This document shows, piece by piece, positions 34,679 to 43,856 of a stretch of DNA of 64,000 bases (the first letter of the stretch is position 1; every line of letters starts with the position of its first letter). The DNA is from Spirosoma radiotolerans (GTDB lineage Bacteria > Bacteroidota > Bacteroidia > Cytophagales > Spirosomataceae). The stretch lies in assembly GCF_000974425.1 (NCBI RefSeq), contig NZ_CP010429.1:3906001-3970000 (forward strand), read 5' to 3'. Both the position numbers and the translations under genes were made by a program. The notes under the pieces are model-generated. The model was not told the origin of the DNA. It ran no database searches and saw nothing but the letters and a program-made list of their open reading frames with translations.

Positions 34679-35887
34679 CTACTCAACCGATTCCACAAAC
34701 TCTCTGGGCGACTGCCCGGTAAGTTTTTTAAAGGCACGGTTGAACGTTGCTTTCGAGTTGAAGCCACAATCCAGGGCGATGCCCAATAAGCTCAAATGGC
34801 CATTGGCCGGGTCAAGCGCCTGCCGTTTGAACGCATCGACCCGGTATTGGTTGACAAAATCATTGAAATTCTTCCCCGTTCCGGCGTTGATGACCGGCGA
34901 CAGTACGGAAGTGTTCGTTTTGAGTCGCCGGGCGAGGTCGTTCAACGACAAGTCCGGGTCCAGATAAGGACGTTCGTTCTCCATATAAGCCAGCAACGTG
35001 TCGCGCCAGGGGATTAAATCCGTGGCTAAAGCAGTGGGTGTTCTACTCACCAGCCGGGCTAATTCACTGGTTTGCAGCACCGATTCAGGTACTCTTTCCG
35101 GCTCCACTCCTACTCCATCTGGTGATGAATCAGTGACTGTCGTTTGCCCAAACGTCAACCGCCGACCAGGTTGCACCTGTGCATAGCCGTGAATACCAAC
35201 GTAATAGATCATAAAAACGCCCGCCAGTTCATCCCACCAGTCCTGCCAAAAAGTAAGCGTAAACACAACATCGAGAATCATCATGAACAGGCTAAACAGG
35301 AACGTAGCCGTCAGCGCAATCAGGAAATTCCGGAACCAGCGGAAACTGATTGTCTCGGTATCCGAGAACTGCGTTTTTATCCAGGCTCTATACTGCCGGT
35401 AAAGCCGTAATGACAGGATTAAGTAATAGACACTCAGGGCAATACCCGCCACAGACTCTATGTCGTTGATGTGGTACGGGTAATGTACAGTCGCTTTCCA
35501 ACGCTCGACGAAGGCAGGCCCCATCGAAAAAACGATAAGGTGGTAAACGACATAAACCAAAAACGGAACCGCGTGCCAGAGATCATGCCGGGAGAATCGA
35601 AAGTCGGCATTAATCTGGCTTTTCAGATAGAAATAGCATAAAGCCGGAAACAAAAAGCCGATTGTCCGGGGGAAAAACTCCAGTTCGCGCCAAAGAATTT
35701 CTATACCGCCAAAGCCCAGCATGTACTCCCAGATGTTGAAGCTAAGGCCCACCAATACCCAGCCCAGCAGCCAGTCAGACAGGCGTTCTTCGCGCCGGGC
35801 CCGTACCCATAGCAACAGGGCATAAATCCAGCCCTGAATAAAGCCAAATAGCAGGGGCGCTGAATAAGCGTTGAACTCAAACGTCAT
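34679..35887 (-). CDS. AraC-family regulator with N-terminal membrane domain
   Basis: 402 residues. The N-terminal two-thirds contains about seven hydrophobic segments (for example LLFGFIQGWIYALLLW, DWLLGWVLVGLSFNIW, AVPFLVYVVYHLIVF), so the sensor is embedded in the membrane. The C-terminal about 100 residues are an AraC HTH_18 domain: DLSLNDLARRLKTNTSVLS, then LLGIALDCGFNSKATFNRAF with the second helix-turn-helix, and KKLTGQSPREF. This membrane-linked AraC type is common in Bacteroidota. Target genes are not evident; the receptor genes next to it are candidates. Confidence 0.9.
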   Translation of the reverse strand: MTFEFNAYSAPLLFGFIQGWIYALLLWVRARREERLSDWLLGWVLVGLSFNIWEYMLGFGGIEILWRELEFFPRTIGFLFPALCYFYLKSQINADFRFSRHDLWHAVPFLVYVVYHLIVFSMGPAFVERWKATVHYPYHINDIESVAGIALSVYYLILSLRLYRQYRAWIKTQFSDTETISFRWFRNFLIALTATFLFSLFMMILDVVFTLTFWQDWWDELAGVFMIYYVGIHGYAQVQPGRRLTFGQTTVTDSSPDGVGVEPERVPESVLQTSELARLVSRTPTALATDLIPWRDTLLAYMENERPYLDPDLSLNDLARRLKTNTSVLSPVINAGTGKNFNDFVNQYRVDAFKRQALDPANGHLSLLGIALDCGFNSKATFNRAFKKLTGQSPREFVESVE

Positions 35888-35925
35888 GGATGCATCTATT
35901 TACGAGCAAGATACACTCTGTTTTA

Positions 35926-36546
35926 TTACCGAAAGATATCGATGGTTTTGCCACCGTCTTCTTTTTTGACGACCAGAAAAGGCTTGCTCCCGTCGATCCG
36001 CTGACCACTCATAACAACATTGACCTGCTTAGCATCAGCAAAATAAACTTTCGTACCAACGGGTAATTTTTGCGTCGTGCTGCCCTGCGGCATCAGCATG
36101 ATTCCCTGCGTGCCATTTCCCGTTTCGTCGGGTCGATAAGTAATCAGCATAATTTTATGCGGCAACAGACTATTGTTTCGGAAACGAACGGTCACCAGGG
36201 GAATTGACGAACGGGTGGTCGTTTCGGGGTCCGTTAGTAATGTCTTGCCCGCGTCAGCAGCCGTTACGGTGAGGATAAACTCTTCGGCGGTTTCGCCGTC
36301 CTTACTAAAGTAGAGTTTGCTGCCGACCGGCCAGTTCTTAGGCGTCGATTCGTTGCGGTTCATGGTAAACCCATACGCCATACCCGGCCCTTCGGCGCGA
36401 AACATCCGATGATATCCAAGGTTGTTTCGGAGGGTAAACGCCACGCGGGCAACCGCATCGGCTGACTCCGTTTTTTGCCCAAAACCGATAGAAGAAAGGG
36501 TTTGGATAAACAGGATCAGGGTGAGATAAATGGTTTTCCTTTTCAT
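35926..36546 (-). CDS. Secreted protein with two related repeats
   Basis: 206 residues with a signal peptide (MKRKTIYLTLILFIQTLSSI). Two halves share a pattern: the first has NNLGYHRMF, WPVGSKLYFSKDG and AADAGKTLL; the second has NNSLLPHKIMLI, LPVGTKVYFAD and KEDGGKTIDIF. This indicates an internal duplication of an about 75-residue unit. It starts 9 nt after the stop of the receptor gene at 36556-39009 and is probably in its operon. No known family was recognised. Confidence 0.75.
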   Translation of the reverse strand: MKRKTIYLTLILFIQTLSSIGFGQKTESADAVARVAFTLRNNLGYHRMFRAEGPGMAYGFTMNRNESTPKNWPVGSKLYFSKDGETAEEFILTVTAADAGKTLLTDPETTTRSSIPLVTVRFRNNSLLPHKIMLITYRPDETGNGTQGIMLMPQGSTTQKLPVGTKVYFADAKQVNVVMSGQRIDGSKPFLVVKKEDGGKTIDIFR

Positions 36547-36555
36547 TTATTCCGT

Positions 36556-39009
36556 TTATAGATTGCTTTTCGTCTTGATTCGTTCTGCCTCTGTTCCAGT
36601 CGGTCGTTCGCGGGCTGCTTTGACGTCTTTGCTGCCAAAGCGATAACTAAACCGGATCGTTGCCCGGCGACTTTCCCATTTTCGGTCAATGTTGAACTGC
36701 TGAGTCAGGAAATCAGCCGACTGTTTCCAGCGCATGGTATTCAGCAAATCGTCGATTCCTAAGGTGATTTTGCCACGGTCCTGCATGATTTTCTTCTGAA
36801 GGCTCAGGTTCAGCGCACCCAGCCCGCCAATACGATAAACCGTCTGCCGGGTGGGGGCACTCCAGAAGCCCGACACCTGCGCCGACCAGACTTTCGAGAG
36901 GGTAAACGAATGCTGCATGTACCCCTCGAAGGCAAACGCCCGCTGATCGAATGGCTCGTTAGCCGACAGCCTTCCCCGAAACCCATTCCAGGTGGCTCCG
37001 GCATACGCATACACGCTCCATCCTTTCGTAAACTGGTACGGTGTACTAACCGATAGATTCAGCGCATCGACCCGACCCACATTAGCAACCGTTTGGTAGG
37101 CCATAAGACCTTCCTGCCGGATGACATCGGTGGCAAAATCATCGGTATGACTATAAGCCAGTTTAATTGTCGACGCCCATTTGTACGTATAGCTGAATTC
37201 AAGATTGTGGGTGTAGGTGGGGCGCAGATAGGGGTTGCCCCGCTGGCTGGTGTAGGGATCGATCTGGTATACAAACGGATTCATGTCCTGGTAGTTGGGT
37301 CGCCCGATCCGTCGTCCGTAATTGATCGAAAACTGACTGTTGTCGGTAGCCCGATACTGTACAAAGGCCGTTGGAAACAGGTTCAGGTAGCTGGTATCCG
37401 GCGAATTGATGGTCTGTTGGCGCAAATCGACGGAGCGTCCCGTCACATTCGCGTGTTCGACCCGTACCCCGCCCTGCACCGACCATTTCCCTACGGACCG
37501 GTTTAGCGAGGCATACACCGCGCTGACCTTCTCCCGATAGGTGAACCGATTTGTCCGGTTGACGTCGGGTTGTTCGGTCGTTTCTGTATGATCCGGCCCG
37601 GTAAACGCCAACAAGTCATTATCAGTGGAAACATCGGTTCGTTTGAGGCCGGTTTCGAGTTTCAGATGGCGGCTTTTCCACTCCTTCACAAAATCGCCTT
37701 TCAGCGTAACGATGGTAATGTCGGTTGCCGCATCGAACCGGCGTTGCCGCCGAAACAGCGGCTGGCCATTTGGATCGACATAGTTGCTGGTGATGGCGCT
37801 GGGTGCGGTGTTGGTAAAGCGCGTCACATCCGCATCGAGGTTTAGCTCCAAGCCCAGCGTATCGGCATAGCGGTAGTTCAGGGCGGCATTGACCCGATTG
37901 TTTCGCGCGGGACGTTCCGCCGTTCCGGTTGTCGATTGATTGATGAGGCTCGAATCCAGTGTATTCTGGCTGTTAATAAGTTTAGTCGTGGTATATGTTC
38001 CGAAGCGATTGCCCGACGAGTTGCCCGATACCACGAGGCCAATCGTTTGCCGGGGTGATGCCTTCCGATGGTCCAGCGTATAATCGACCCCGGCTTTGTA
38101 GATAATTGCCCGCGTTCCGTCGGAGTCGTAGCCGCGTTGACGGAACTGCGATCCACCCGCCACTCTGTCCAATAAGACGTTGGTAATCTGAAAATTATCA
38201 CTAACGGCGGCATTCCCGAACAGATTTATACGGTTGGCGCGGTAGTTCAGATCAAGAGCCGCGTTGGCCCGATGGTGATCACTCTGGCCGTAGCCTCCGG
38301 ATGCATTTCCGTTCAGGCCCAAGCGCTTATCCCGCCGGAATTTGATGTTGATGATCCCCGCCCCACCCTGTGCATCGAAGCGGGCCGACGGGTTCGTAAT
38401 CAATTCGATCTTGTCAATAGTCGATGCGGGCGTGGCCCGGAGCAAGTTGGCCAGATCAGCCGCCGACAGGTTCGCTGGTTTTCCGTCGATAAACACATTC
38501 ACGCCCTGTTTCCCAGCCATCCGGATGTTATCGTTCGGGTCAATAACCACGCCGGGTGCCTGTTGCAACAGTTCATAGGCCGTTTTCCCCTGAGCTGTGG
38601 CATCGGTCGCCACATTGAGTACGGTCTTATCGACCTGCTGTTCGACCAATGATTTCTGCGCCCGAACGGTCACATCCGTCAACGTTTGCCCGGCAATGTT
38701 GAGCACCAATGGCTTCAGTTCGAACGACTGCCCGTCCTGCACCGAAACAGGCTGACTAGTGGTGTTTGCCATGCCTACCAGCGATACCTGAACTTGATAC
38801 GTACCAGCACTTACTTCCGTAAATGTATAGTGGCCGGCTTCGTCAGCGAGTGTTCCTTTGGCAAGCGTAGCGTCATTGGCTCGAAGAAGCTTGACGACAG
38901 CAAACGACGCAGGCTGGTTTTTGGTATCCTGCACAGAACCCGTTATGGATTGGGCCATTGACCAAATTGTAGTCAGCAGCAATAGGGTTGAAGTAAAGAA
39001 TCGTATCAT
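36556..39009 (-). CDS. Outer-membrane beta-barrel receptor (OMP_b-brl_3 type)
   Basis: About 817 residues from ATG 39009 (signal peptide ending WSMAQ). Residues about 20-105 form a CarboxypepD_reg-like domain (GSVQDTKNQPASFAVVKLL). A plug-like part follows: DKTVLNVATDATAQGKTAYE, APGVVIDPNDNIRMAG, then VNVFIDGKP and KIELITNPSARFDAQGGAGI. The rest is a long beta-barrel ending in TIRFSYRFGSKDVK. This is the TonB-receptor-like family with N-terminal plug and OMP_b-brl_3 barrel. Ligand unknown. It precedes a duplicated-domain secreted protein in the same operon. Confidence 0.9.
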   Translation of the reverse strand: MIRFFTSTLLLLTTIWSMAQSITGSVQDTKNQPASFAVVKLLRANDATLAKGTLADEAGHYTFTEVSAGTYQVQVSLVGMANTTSQPVSVQDGQSFELKPLVLNIAGQTLTDVTVRAQKSLVEQQVDKTVLNVATDATAQGKTAYELLQQAPGVVIDPNDNIRMAGKQGVNVFIDGKPANLSAADLANLLRATPASTIDKIELITNPSARFDAQGGAGIINIKFRRDKRLGLNGNASGGYGQSDHHRANAALDLNYRANRINLFGNAAVSDNFQITNVLLDRVAGGSQFRQRGYDSDGTRAIIYKAGVDYTLDHRKASPRQTIGLVVSGNSSGNRFGTYTTTKLINSQNTLDSSLINQSTTGTAERPARNNRVNAALNYRYADTLGLELNLDADVTRFTNTAPSAITSNYVDPNGQPLFRRQRRFDAATDITIVTLKGDFVKEWKSRHLKLETGLKRTDVSTDNDLLAFTGPDHTETTEQPDVNRTNRFTYREKVSAVYASLNRSVGKWSVQGGVRVEHANVTGRSVDLRQQTINSPDTSYLNLFPTAFVQYRATDNSQFSINYGRRIGRPNYQDMNPFVYQIDPYTSQRGNPYLRPTYTHNLEFSYTYKWASTIKLAYSHTDDFATDVIRQEGLMAYQTVANVGRVDALNLSVSTPYQFTKGWSVYAYAGATWNGFRGRLSANEPFDQRAFAFEGYMQHSFTLSKVWSAQVSGFWSAPTRQTVYRIGGLGALNLSLQKKIMQDRGKITLGIDDLLNTMRWKQSADFLTQQFNIDRKWESRRATIRFSYRFGSKDVKAARERPTGTEAERIKTKSNL

Positions 39010-39275
39010 GGGGCTGGACGTTTGTGATTGACGATCCAAAGGTGGCAGATCAGTACCCACTGCTTCGACCCAAACAAAATTTGAGACGCCCCAAATGATG
39101 AATTGAGCCGTTTACGAACGTCTGGCGGAAATACCGCCAACAGAAGCCGCATTAAAGTCCTTGCTAATAGCAGGACCTTTTCCTAAAAAATTTACCTGAT
39201 TAGTAAACAATCGAACAGGCAATGAGTTGCGCGGCTTTTATATATGACGTATATTGATTTTCAAAACTATATACT

Positions 39276-39575
39276 ATGATTAACGGAAGTTTACCCACCA
39301 CAACAGCACTCGACACGTATACCCCTGCTAAACCGTTTACAGGGTACGTGGCGGTGAGTCACACATTAATGCAAAAAGAAGGATTTGCCGACTTCCTGTT
39401 CGATAATTTTCGGATGCTTCGGGATTTAACGACAAGCCGGGAGGGCTCGCTGGGACTAAACCGGTTCGAGATGCAGTCGATTCAGTTTACAGAAGGTTAC
39501 GGCCAGTACAAGATCGTGATTGAGCGGTTACTCAATGGCGAGTTCGTCATCAGCTCAGTACGTAAGCTTGTTTAA
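39276..39575 (+). CDS. Hypothetical protein, 99 residues
   Basis: A small soluble protein without a signal peptide. FTGYVAVSHTLMQKEGFADF, LFDNFRMLRDLTTSREGSLG and YKIVIERLLNGEFVISSV suggest a mixed alpha/beta domain. The coding frame is convincing but the family is not recognised. It runs opposite to both flanking receptor genes. Confidence 0.6.
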   Translation: MINGSLPTTTALDTYTPAKPFTGYVAVSHTLMQKEGFADFLFDNFRMLRDLTTSREGSLGLNRFEMQSIQFTEGYGQYKIVIERLLNGEFVISSVRKLV

Positions 39576-39611
39576 TGACTAAAGCCCATGCTGCCCCTAT
39601 TCAAAAACAAA

Positions 39612-39641
39612 AAAGCCATTCCTCAAGGCGGGAATGGCTTT
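39612..39641. terminator. Terminator-like hairpin
   Basis: AAAGCCATTCC and GGAATGGCTTT, exact 11-bp stem with an 8-nt loop, between the convergent 99-residue gene and the receptor gene. An A-run before the left arm would be a T-run on the minus strand. Confidence 0.7.
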
Positions 39642-39680
39642 CGCATTTTCTTAACCTAAACTAAGTCCGTTATCATGTAT

Positions 39681-39751
39681 GATGTAGGATATAGGATGTA
39701 TGTGCCAGCGTCCCTCGTTGCCTTATACCATACATCCTACATCCTATATCC
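39681..39751. repeat. Imperfect inverted repeat of TAGGAT-type units
   Basis: The left side carries GATGTAGGATATAGGATGTATG; the right side carries its complement shifted by one unit (CATACATCCTACATCCTATATCC). It is built of short tandem GGATGTA/GGATATA units, in the convergent gap just downstream of the receptor stop. Confidence 0.6.
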
Positions 39752-39757
39752 CTCTTT

Positions 39758-42241
39758 CTAGTTTCCTGATTTCACCCGGTTCTGTTCGGCCGATGTGGCG
39801 GAATTCCGTTGGCGGGCGCCTTTTACGTTCTGATTGCCAAAGCGGTAGGTGAACGTTAACATAACCCGGCGGCTTTCCCAACGTGAGCCCACTCGGAAAT
39901 CAATGTCCTGCACCGCAGCCCGGCCTCTGAATTGATTGAGCCAGAACGGGTCGTTCACATTCAGTTTCAGATTGGCTTTTCCATCCATCAGTTTCTTCTG
40001 AACCCCGATGCTGAACGCACCCATTGGCTGTGCCCGGTAGAAGCCATATTGAGAAGCCGAATTATACCAGGCTGATACCTCTGCCGACACCGTTTTGCTC
40101 ATGGTAAAATTGTTGGATGTGTACAGGTTGAAAGCCACCAGCTTCACCTGATAAGGCGTATCGGAGTAAACCGTCTGATAATTCTGGTAATAGGTACTGA
40201 TGTTGTTCTGCATACGCCACCATTTCGTAACAGGCACCGGGAAGCTCATATTCAAGCTCAAATTATCCAGATGACCCAGGTTTTCGGGGGTTACGTAGGT
40301 AATGTTCTGAGCGGCAATCTGACGGGGTGTTTCCTGGTTGATAAAATCCGTTGTCCGGCTGAAACCAAGCGTCGTTGAAAAAGCACCCTTGAAAACGTGT
40401 GTCAACTCAACCGAATTCGTGTACTGGGGCCGTAAGAAAGGGTTCCCTTTCTGATAGGTGTAGGGGTCCAGGTAAAACACGAATGGATTCAGATTCTGGT
40501 AATCAGGACGGTCGATCCGGCGGCTGTACGACAGGTTCAGCACGTTATTCGTGTCTAATTGCCGGGACAGAAACACCGTCGGGAATAGATTCAGGTAATT
40601 GCGGTCAACCGTTTGGTTCAGCGTAACTGACGTACCCGTCGAGTGGGTGTGTTCAGCCCGTAGCCCCGTCTGGATTTTCAGCTTACCTACTTTACCCGCA
40701 TAATTGATGTAAGCCGCGTTGATATTTTCGTTGTATTTGAACTGGTTTGAGCGGCTGGCATCGGGCAACCACTGGCGGGTTTCCTGTTGCAATGTATCGT
40801 AGATTGTGTTGTTGTCTGCATCGACAAAGCTGCTTTTCAAACCGGCTTCAACCTTGCTACCATTTTTCATTGGATGCACATAATCCGTCTTGAAAGCCAG
40901 AATGTTAATGACCGATGGCATGTTATTCCGCACATCCTGATTGGGGCGATTCAACGTATTGTCAGGATTGTAATAAATCGTGCTCAGGTTGTTCGAGTTC
41001 TGTCCGCCATAGTGAACGTAATCGGCATCAACCGTCCATTCACGCCCTTTTCCGTCAAAATCGTACTTGTAGTTTATATTCCCCGTTACGTTCGACATGA
41101 ATTCACGGGCATCGGTTTTGGTTGTGGGTCGGCTGGTCAGCTGCCGATTCTGATCGCTGATGTACGTGTTGTTCAGGCCATTGGAACGCCAGTCGTTCGA
41201 GAAACCATTGAACAATACCCCAACTGTACTTTTCTTGCTGATAAAATAATCCAGCCCTGCTTTGTACGAGTGACCGGCAAACTGATTTGGCCGGAACGAA
41301 TACTGATCGAAGTAAGTCGTCTTACCATTGTACGGAATAGCCCGGTTGATCTCGTTCGTTTGGGCACTCTGGCGGTTTACATAGCTGTAGTTACCAAACA
41401 CATTGATCTTGCCTTCGCGGTGGTTCAGGTTCAATGAGGTGTTGAATTTTGGCAGATCGTCGCGGGCACCAACCAGGTTATTTACCCAACCGTAGCCAGT
41501 ACCGAGGATAAACGTGCCATTAGTACCGAAATTCTTGTTTTTCTTCATCTTGATATTGATGATCCCCGAGTTACCGGCCGCATCATATTTAGAGCCGGGG
41601 TTGGTGATGATCTCAATACTCGCAATGTTATCACTAGGTGTGTTTTTGAGTAAGTTCGACACTTCCTGCTGCGAGAGATAGGTTTGCTTGCCGTCGATGT
41701 AGACAATGACGCCAGCCTTTCCCTTCAGTTGAATTTGGTCATTCTGCCGATCGATGGTGACGCCGGGCGCCTTCTCCAATACTTCCAGCGCGGTGTTTCC
41801 GCTGGCCACAATGCTGTTTTCCACGTTCATCACGGTGCGGTCGACCTGTTGCTCGATGAACGGCTTCTGCGCGACAACCTTTACCTCGGTCAGGCTTTTG
41901 GTTTCGTCACTCATAGCCAGGGCCGGTACGCTGATCGTTGGATGGGCTTCGTCGATAGCGAACGGTACACTATACGTTTTTCGGTAACCTATCTGTTGAG
42001 CTGCAACCAAGTAGTTACCAGCGCCAACATTTTCAAAAGCATATTTTCCATCAACGTCACTGATTGCGCCTTTTACCAGTGTCGAATCTTTGGCTTTCAG
42101 CAGCATCATCGTTGTAAATTCAAGTGGCTTCCCTGCTGCGGAACCGACTTGCCCATTTACGGTACCCCGCGTCAGGATTTGAGCAAACCCTGTTGATAGA
42201 GTAAATAAGCCTAAGAGCGTGACCGATAAAATAGTTTTCAT
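39758..42241 (-). CDS. Outer-membrane beta-barrel receptor (OMP_b-brl_3 type), paralogue
   Basis: About 827 residues from ATG 42241 (signal peptide MKTILSVTLLGLFTLSTGFA). The order matches the receptor at 36556-39009: CarboxypepD_reg-like domain (GTVNGQVGSAAGKPLEFTTM), plug VDRTVMNVENSIVASGNTAL, then APGVTIDRQNDQIQLKGKAG and IEIITNPGSKYDAAGNSGII, and a barrel ending VMLTFTYRFGNQNVKGARQR. The two are clear paralogues but in separate transcripts. Ligand unknown. Confidence 0.9.
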   Translation of the reverse strand: MKTILSVTLLGLFTLSTGFAQILTRGTVNGQVGSAAGKPLEFTTMMLLKAKDSTLVKGAISDVDGKYAFENVGAGNYLVAAQQIGYRKTYSVPFAIDEAHPTISVPALAMSDETKSLTEVKVVAQKPFIEQQVDRTVMNVENSIVASGNTALEVLEKAPGVTIDRQNDQIQLKGKAGVIVYIDGKQTYLSQQEVSNLLKNTPSDNIASIEIITNPGSKYDAAGNSGIINIKMKKNKNFGTNGTFILGTGYGWVNNLVGARDDLPKFNTSLNLNHREGKINVFGNYSYVNRQSAQTNEINRAIPYNGKTTYFDQYSFRPNQFAGHSYKAGLDYFISKKSTVGVLFNGFSNDWRSNGLNNTYISDQNRQLTSRPTTKTDAREFMSNVTGNINYKYDFDGKGREWTVDADYVHYGGQNSNNLSTIYYNPDNTLNRPNQDVRNNMPSVINILAFKTDYVHPMKNGSKVEAGLKSSFVDADNNTIYDTLQQETRQWLPDASRSNQFKYNENINAAYINYAGKVGKLKIQTGLRAEHTHSTGTSVTLNQTVDRNYLNLFPTVFLSRQLDTNNVLNLSYSRRIDRPDYQNLNPFVFYLDPYTYQKGNPFLRPQYTNSVELTHVFKGAFSTTLGFSRTTDFINQETPRQIAAQNITYVTPENLGHLDNLSLNMSFPVPVTKWWRMQNNISTYYQNYQTVYSDTPYQVKLVAFNLYTSNNFTMSKTVSAEVSAWYNSASQYGFYRAQPMGAFSIGVQKKLMDGKANLKLNVNDPFWLNQFRGRAAVQDIDFRVGSRWESRRVMLTFTYRFGNQNVKGARQRNSATSAEQNRVKSGN

Positions 42242-42290
42242 AATGGTAGACTTTTCAGGAGGTTGTGTTCTCCTCTTCAGAAGTACATGG

Positions 42291-42298
42291 CAAAGGTA
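42291..42298 (-). promoter_or_regulatory. Candidate Bacteroidota -7 element
   Basis: Reads TACCTTTG on the minus strand (consensus TAnnTTTG), about 50 nt before the receptor start codon. A TTTG lies upstream but at shorter than usual spacing. Confidence 0.4.
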
Positions 42299-42445
42299 GG
42301 TAGTAGGCATCACAAAGTACCTGTTCTTACACAAGCGGTCTGAACGGCAGGATAAGCGGATTTTAATGCGGGATTAACTTGTGGGGAGGGAATTCACACG
42401 AAAGACACAAGGCAAAAGCAAAGCGTTGCATGCCTGAATCAGGAT

Positions 42446-42532
42446 TTTTATGAATTTATTGGCCAACTAAGATTTTTGCTTTCAGCGAAAGCCTTGTTAC
42501 GAAAATCATAGTTGGCCAATAAATTCATAAAA
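42446..42532. repeat. Nested 24-bp perfect inverted repeat
   Basis: TTTTATGAATTTATTGGCCA plus ACTA (42446-42469) pairs exactly with 42509-42532; the pairing continues inward with mismatches (GATTTT/AAAATC) to a tip GCTTTC/GAAAGC. The element lies just downstream of the beta-barrel gene at 42540-43250. It resembles a MITE-like hairpin. Confidence 0.75.
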
Positions 42533-42539
42533 CCTTGGT

Positions 42540-43250
42540 TCAGATTTTGACACCCACGGCCCATACGCTGGCATCTGGACCCTGCCCGGTGCGGAATGGG
42601 CTCGTAGGCTCGTAACGGAAGAACAATTTCGAACTCCCCCGAAAACCCAGTTCGGTGGTAAGTCCCCAACGCACGGGATTCAGGTTGTAGGAACCGTGTG
42701 TCCGAACAGCCGAGGCACCCTCTGGCTTCACTTTAGTATAACTATCCAGCCGAATACCAGCATACGCGCCTACGCCCAACGTTAGCCCCGACCGGAACGC
42801 GACGTTAATCATAACCGGCAGGTTCAGTTGCGCCGTTACAAGTTTCGATTTACGCAACTCGACGTCGGACTGTTCGATACTTAGTTGACCGTTCCGGTCG
42901 ACCAGCGTGTTTCTATTCTCGAACATGAAGTTATTCCAGGCAACTTCGGGGCCAGTTATCAACCGAAGTTTGGTATCGCCTTTTACCGAAAGCGGAATCC
43001 GTTTTTGCCAGGACAGAGCCACAAAGCGAGAGCCAATCGGCCGGAAATCGTAACCCGCTGGCAGTGATCCACCGAAATTATTGAACCCCAGGTAGACACT
43101 AAAATCGGAGGTAATCCGCTCCACGGTTCTCCGATGATGAGTTGTCGAGACCGTTGAATCAGCAGTAATAATCACTGTAGTCGTTTGAGCAAATGAAGCA
43201 ACTGAAGTAGCCAGTAAAGCTGAGGTGAGGAGGTGTTTGATCGTTTTCAT
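42540..43250 (-). CDS. Secreted outer-membrane beta-barrel-like protein
   Basis: 236 residues from ATG 43250, with a signal peptide ending SVASFAQ. The mature part alternates aromatic and polar residues: DFSVYLGFNNFGGSLPAGYD, FVALSWQKRIPL, LRLITGPEVAWNNFMFENRN, LNPVRWGLTTELGFRGSSKL, then FFRYEPTSPF. This fits an eight-strand-type outer-membrane barrel as in OMP_b-brl_2. It ends in VWAVGVKI, a typical barrel end. Role unknown. Confidence 0.78.
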   Translation of the reverse strand: MKTIKHLLTSALLATSVASFAQTTTVIITADSTVSTTHHRRTVERITSDFSVYLGFNNFGGSLPAGYDFRPIGSRFVALSWQKRIPLSVKGDTKLRLITGPEVAWNNFMFENRNTLVDRNGQLSIEQSDVELRKSKLVTAQLNLPVMINVAFRSGLTLGVGAYAGIRLDSYTKVKPEGASAVRTHGSYNLNPVRWGLTTELGFRGSSKLFFRYEPTSPFRTGQGPDASVWAVGVKI

Positions 43251-43259
43251 GGCTGTAGT

Positions 43260-43267
43260 CAAAAGTA
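43260..43267 (-). promoter_or_regulatory. Candidate Bacteroidota -7 element
   Basis: Reads TACTTTTG on the minus strand, 9 nt upstream of the start codon of the beta-barrel gene. It is identical to the candidate at 3577-3584. The short distance means a nearly leaderless mRNA, or a chance match. Confidence 0.35.
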
Positions 43268-43442
43268 GGGTTTAGGAAAATTGATGTTGCTTTTTTATTC
43301 AGGTTGTATTCGTTTTGGTATTTGACAGGAAGATGTTAGACAGGCGTGGTCAGGTTGCATGGCTAGCAAAAATTTTGTCGTTTATTTTAGTAGTACGAAA
43401 ACGACTAAAGTTAAGCTACTGAAAATCAATAATTTGAAAAGG

Positions 43443-43477
43443 AAAAAATAGCCTCCCAAGACGGGAGGCTATTTTTT
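43443..43477. terminator. Strong bidirectional terminator
   Basis: A6-TAGCCTCCC and GGGAGGCTA-T6 with a 5-nt loop; the 15-bp stem is perfect and flanked by A and T runs, so it can work on both strands. Confidence 0.85.
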
Positions 43478-43588
43478 ATGTGCTGTCAGCTGGGTCGCCA
43501 TTGCAATTCTTAAAACTGACACGAACGGACGGATTGCCGTTTCAATTTTTAAAACCGCGTGAACCAACCTAAGCACTAGGTTAAAAAA

Positions 43589-43630
43589 ACGGCTTCTCTA
43601 GTCCGTGAGAACATGGACTAGAGAAGCCGT
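43589..43630. repeat. Perfect 16-bp hairpin
   Basis: ACGGCTTCTCTAGTCC pairs exactly with 43615-43630 across a 10-nt loop; preceded by an A-run. Part of the repeat mosaic between the barrel gene and the efflux operon. Confidence 0.75.
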
Positions 43631-43794
43631 TGAAACGGTTAAGAAGATGGAACCAATGTTGGCTAAACCCACCGGCTAAAGCGATGGGCTGATAAAAGGA
43701 CGATTCGGACCACTCGTATGTCAGCCGAATTTGACTACCGAGTAGGTGGTCCGTGAGGATCGGAACGCCGACCGCACGGACCACGGAGTGGTAC

Positions 43795-43820
43795 GAAGTC
43801 AGTTTTAAGAAACTGACTTC
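43795..43820. repeat. Perfect 11-bp hairpin with TTAAG-type centre
   Basis: GAAGTCAGTTT and AAACTGACTTC with a 4-nt loop. Its CAGTTTTAAGAA core resembles segments at about 8390 and 43505. Confidence 0.65.
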
Positions 43821-43831
43821 ACTCAAAACGT

Positions 43832-43856
43832 CTCCCCTGCCCTTTTTTCAGGGGAG
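43832..43856. terminator. Hairpin downstream of the efflux operon
   Basis: CTCCCCTG and CAGGGGAG around a CCCTTTTTT loop, 21 nt after the stop of the adaptor gene on the minus strand. It may act as terminator or be a dispersed repeat. Confidence 0.5.
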
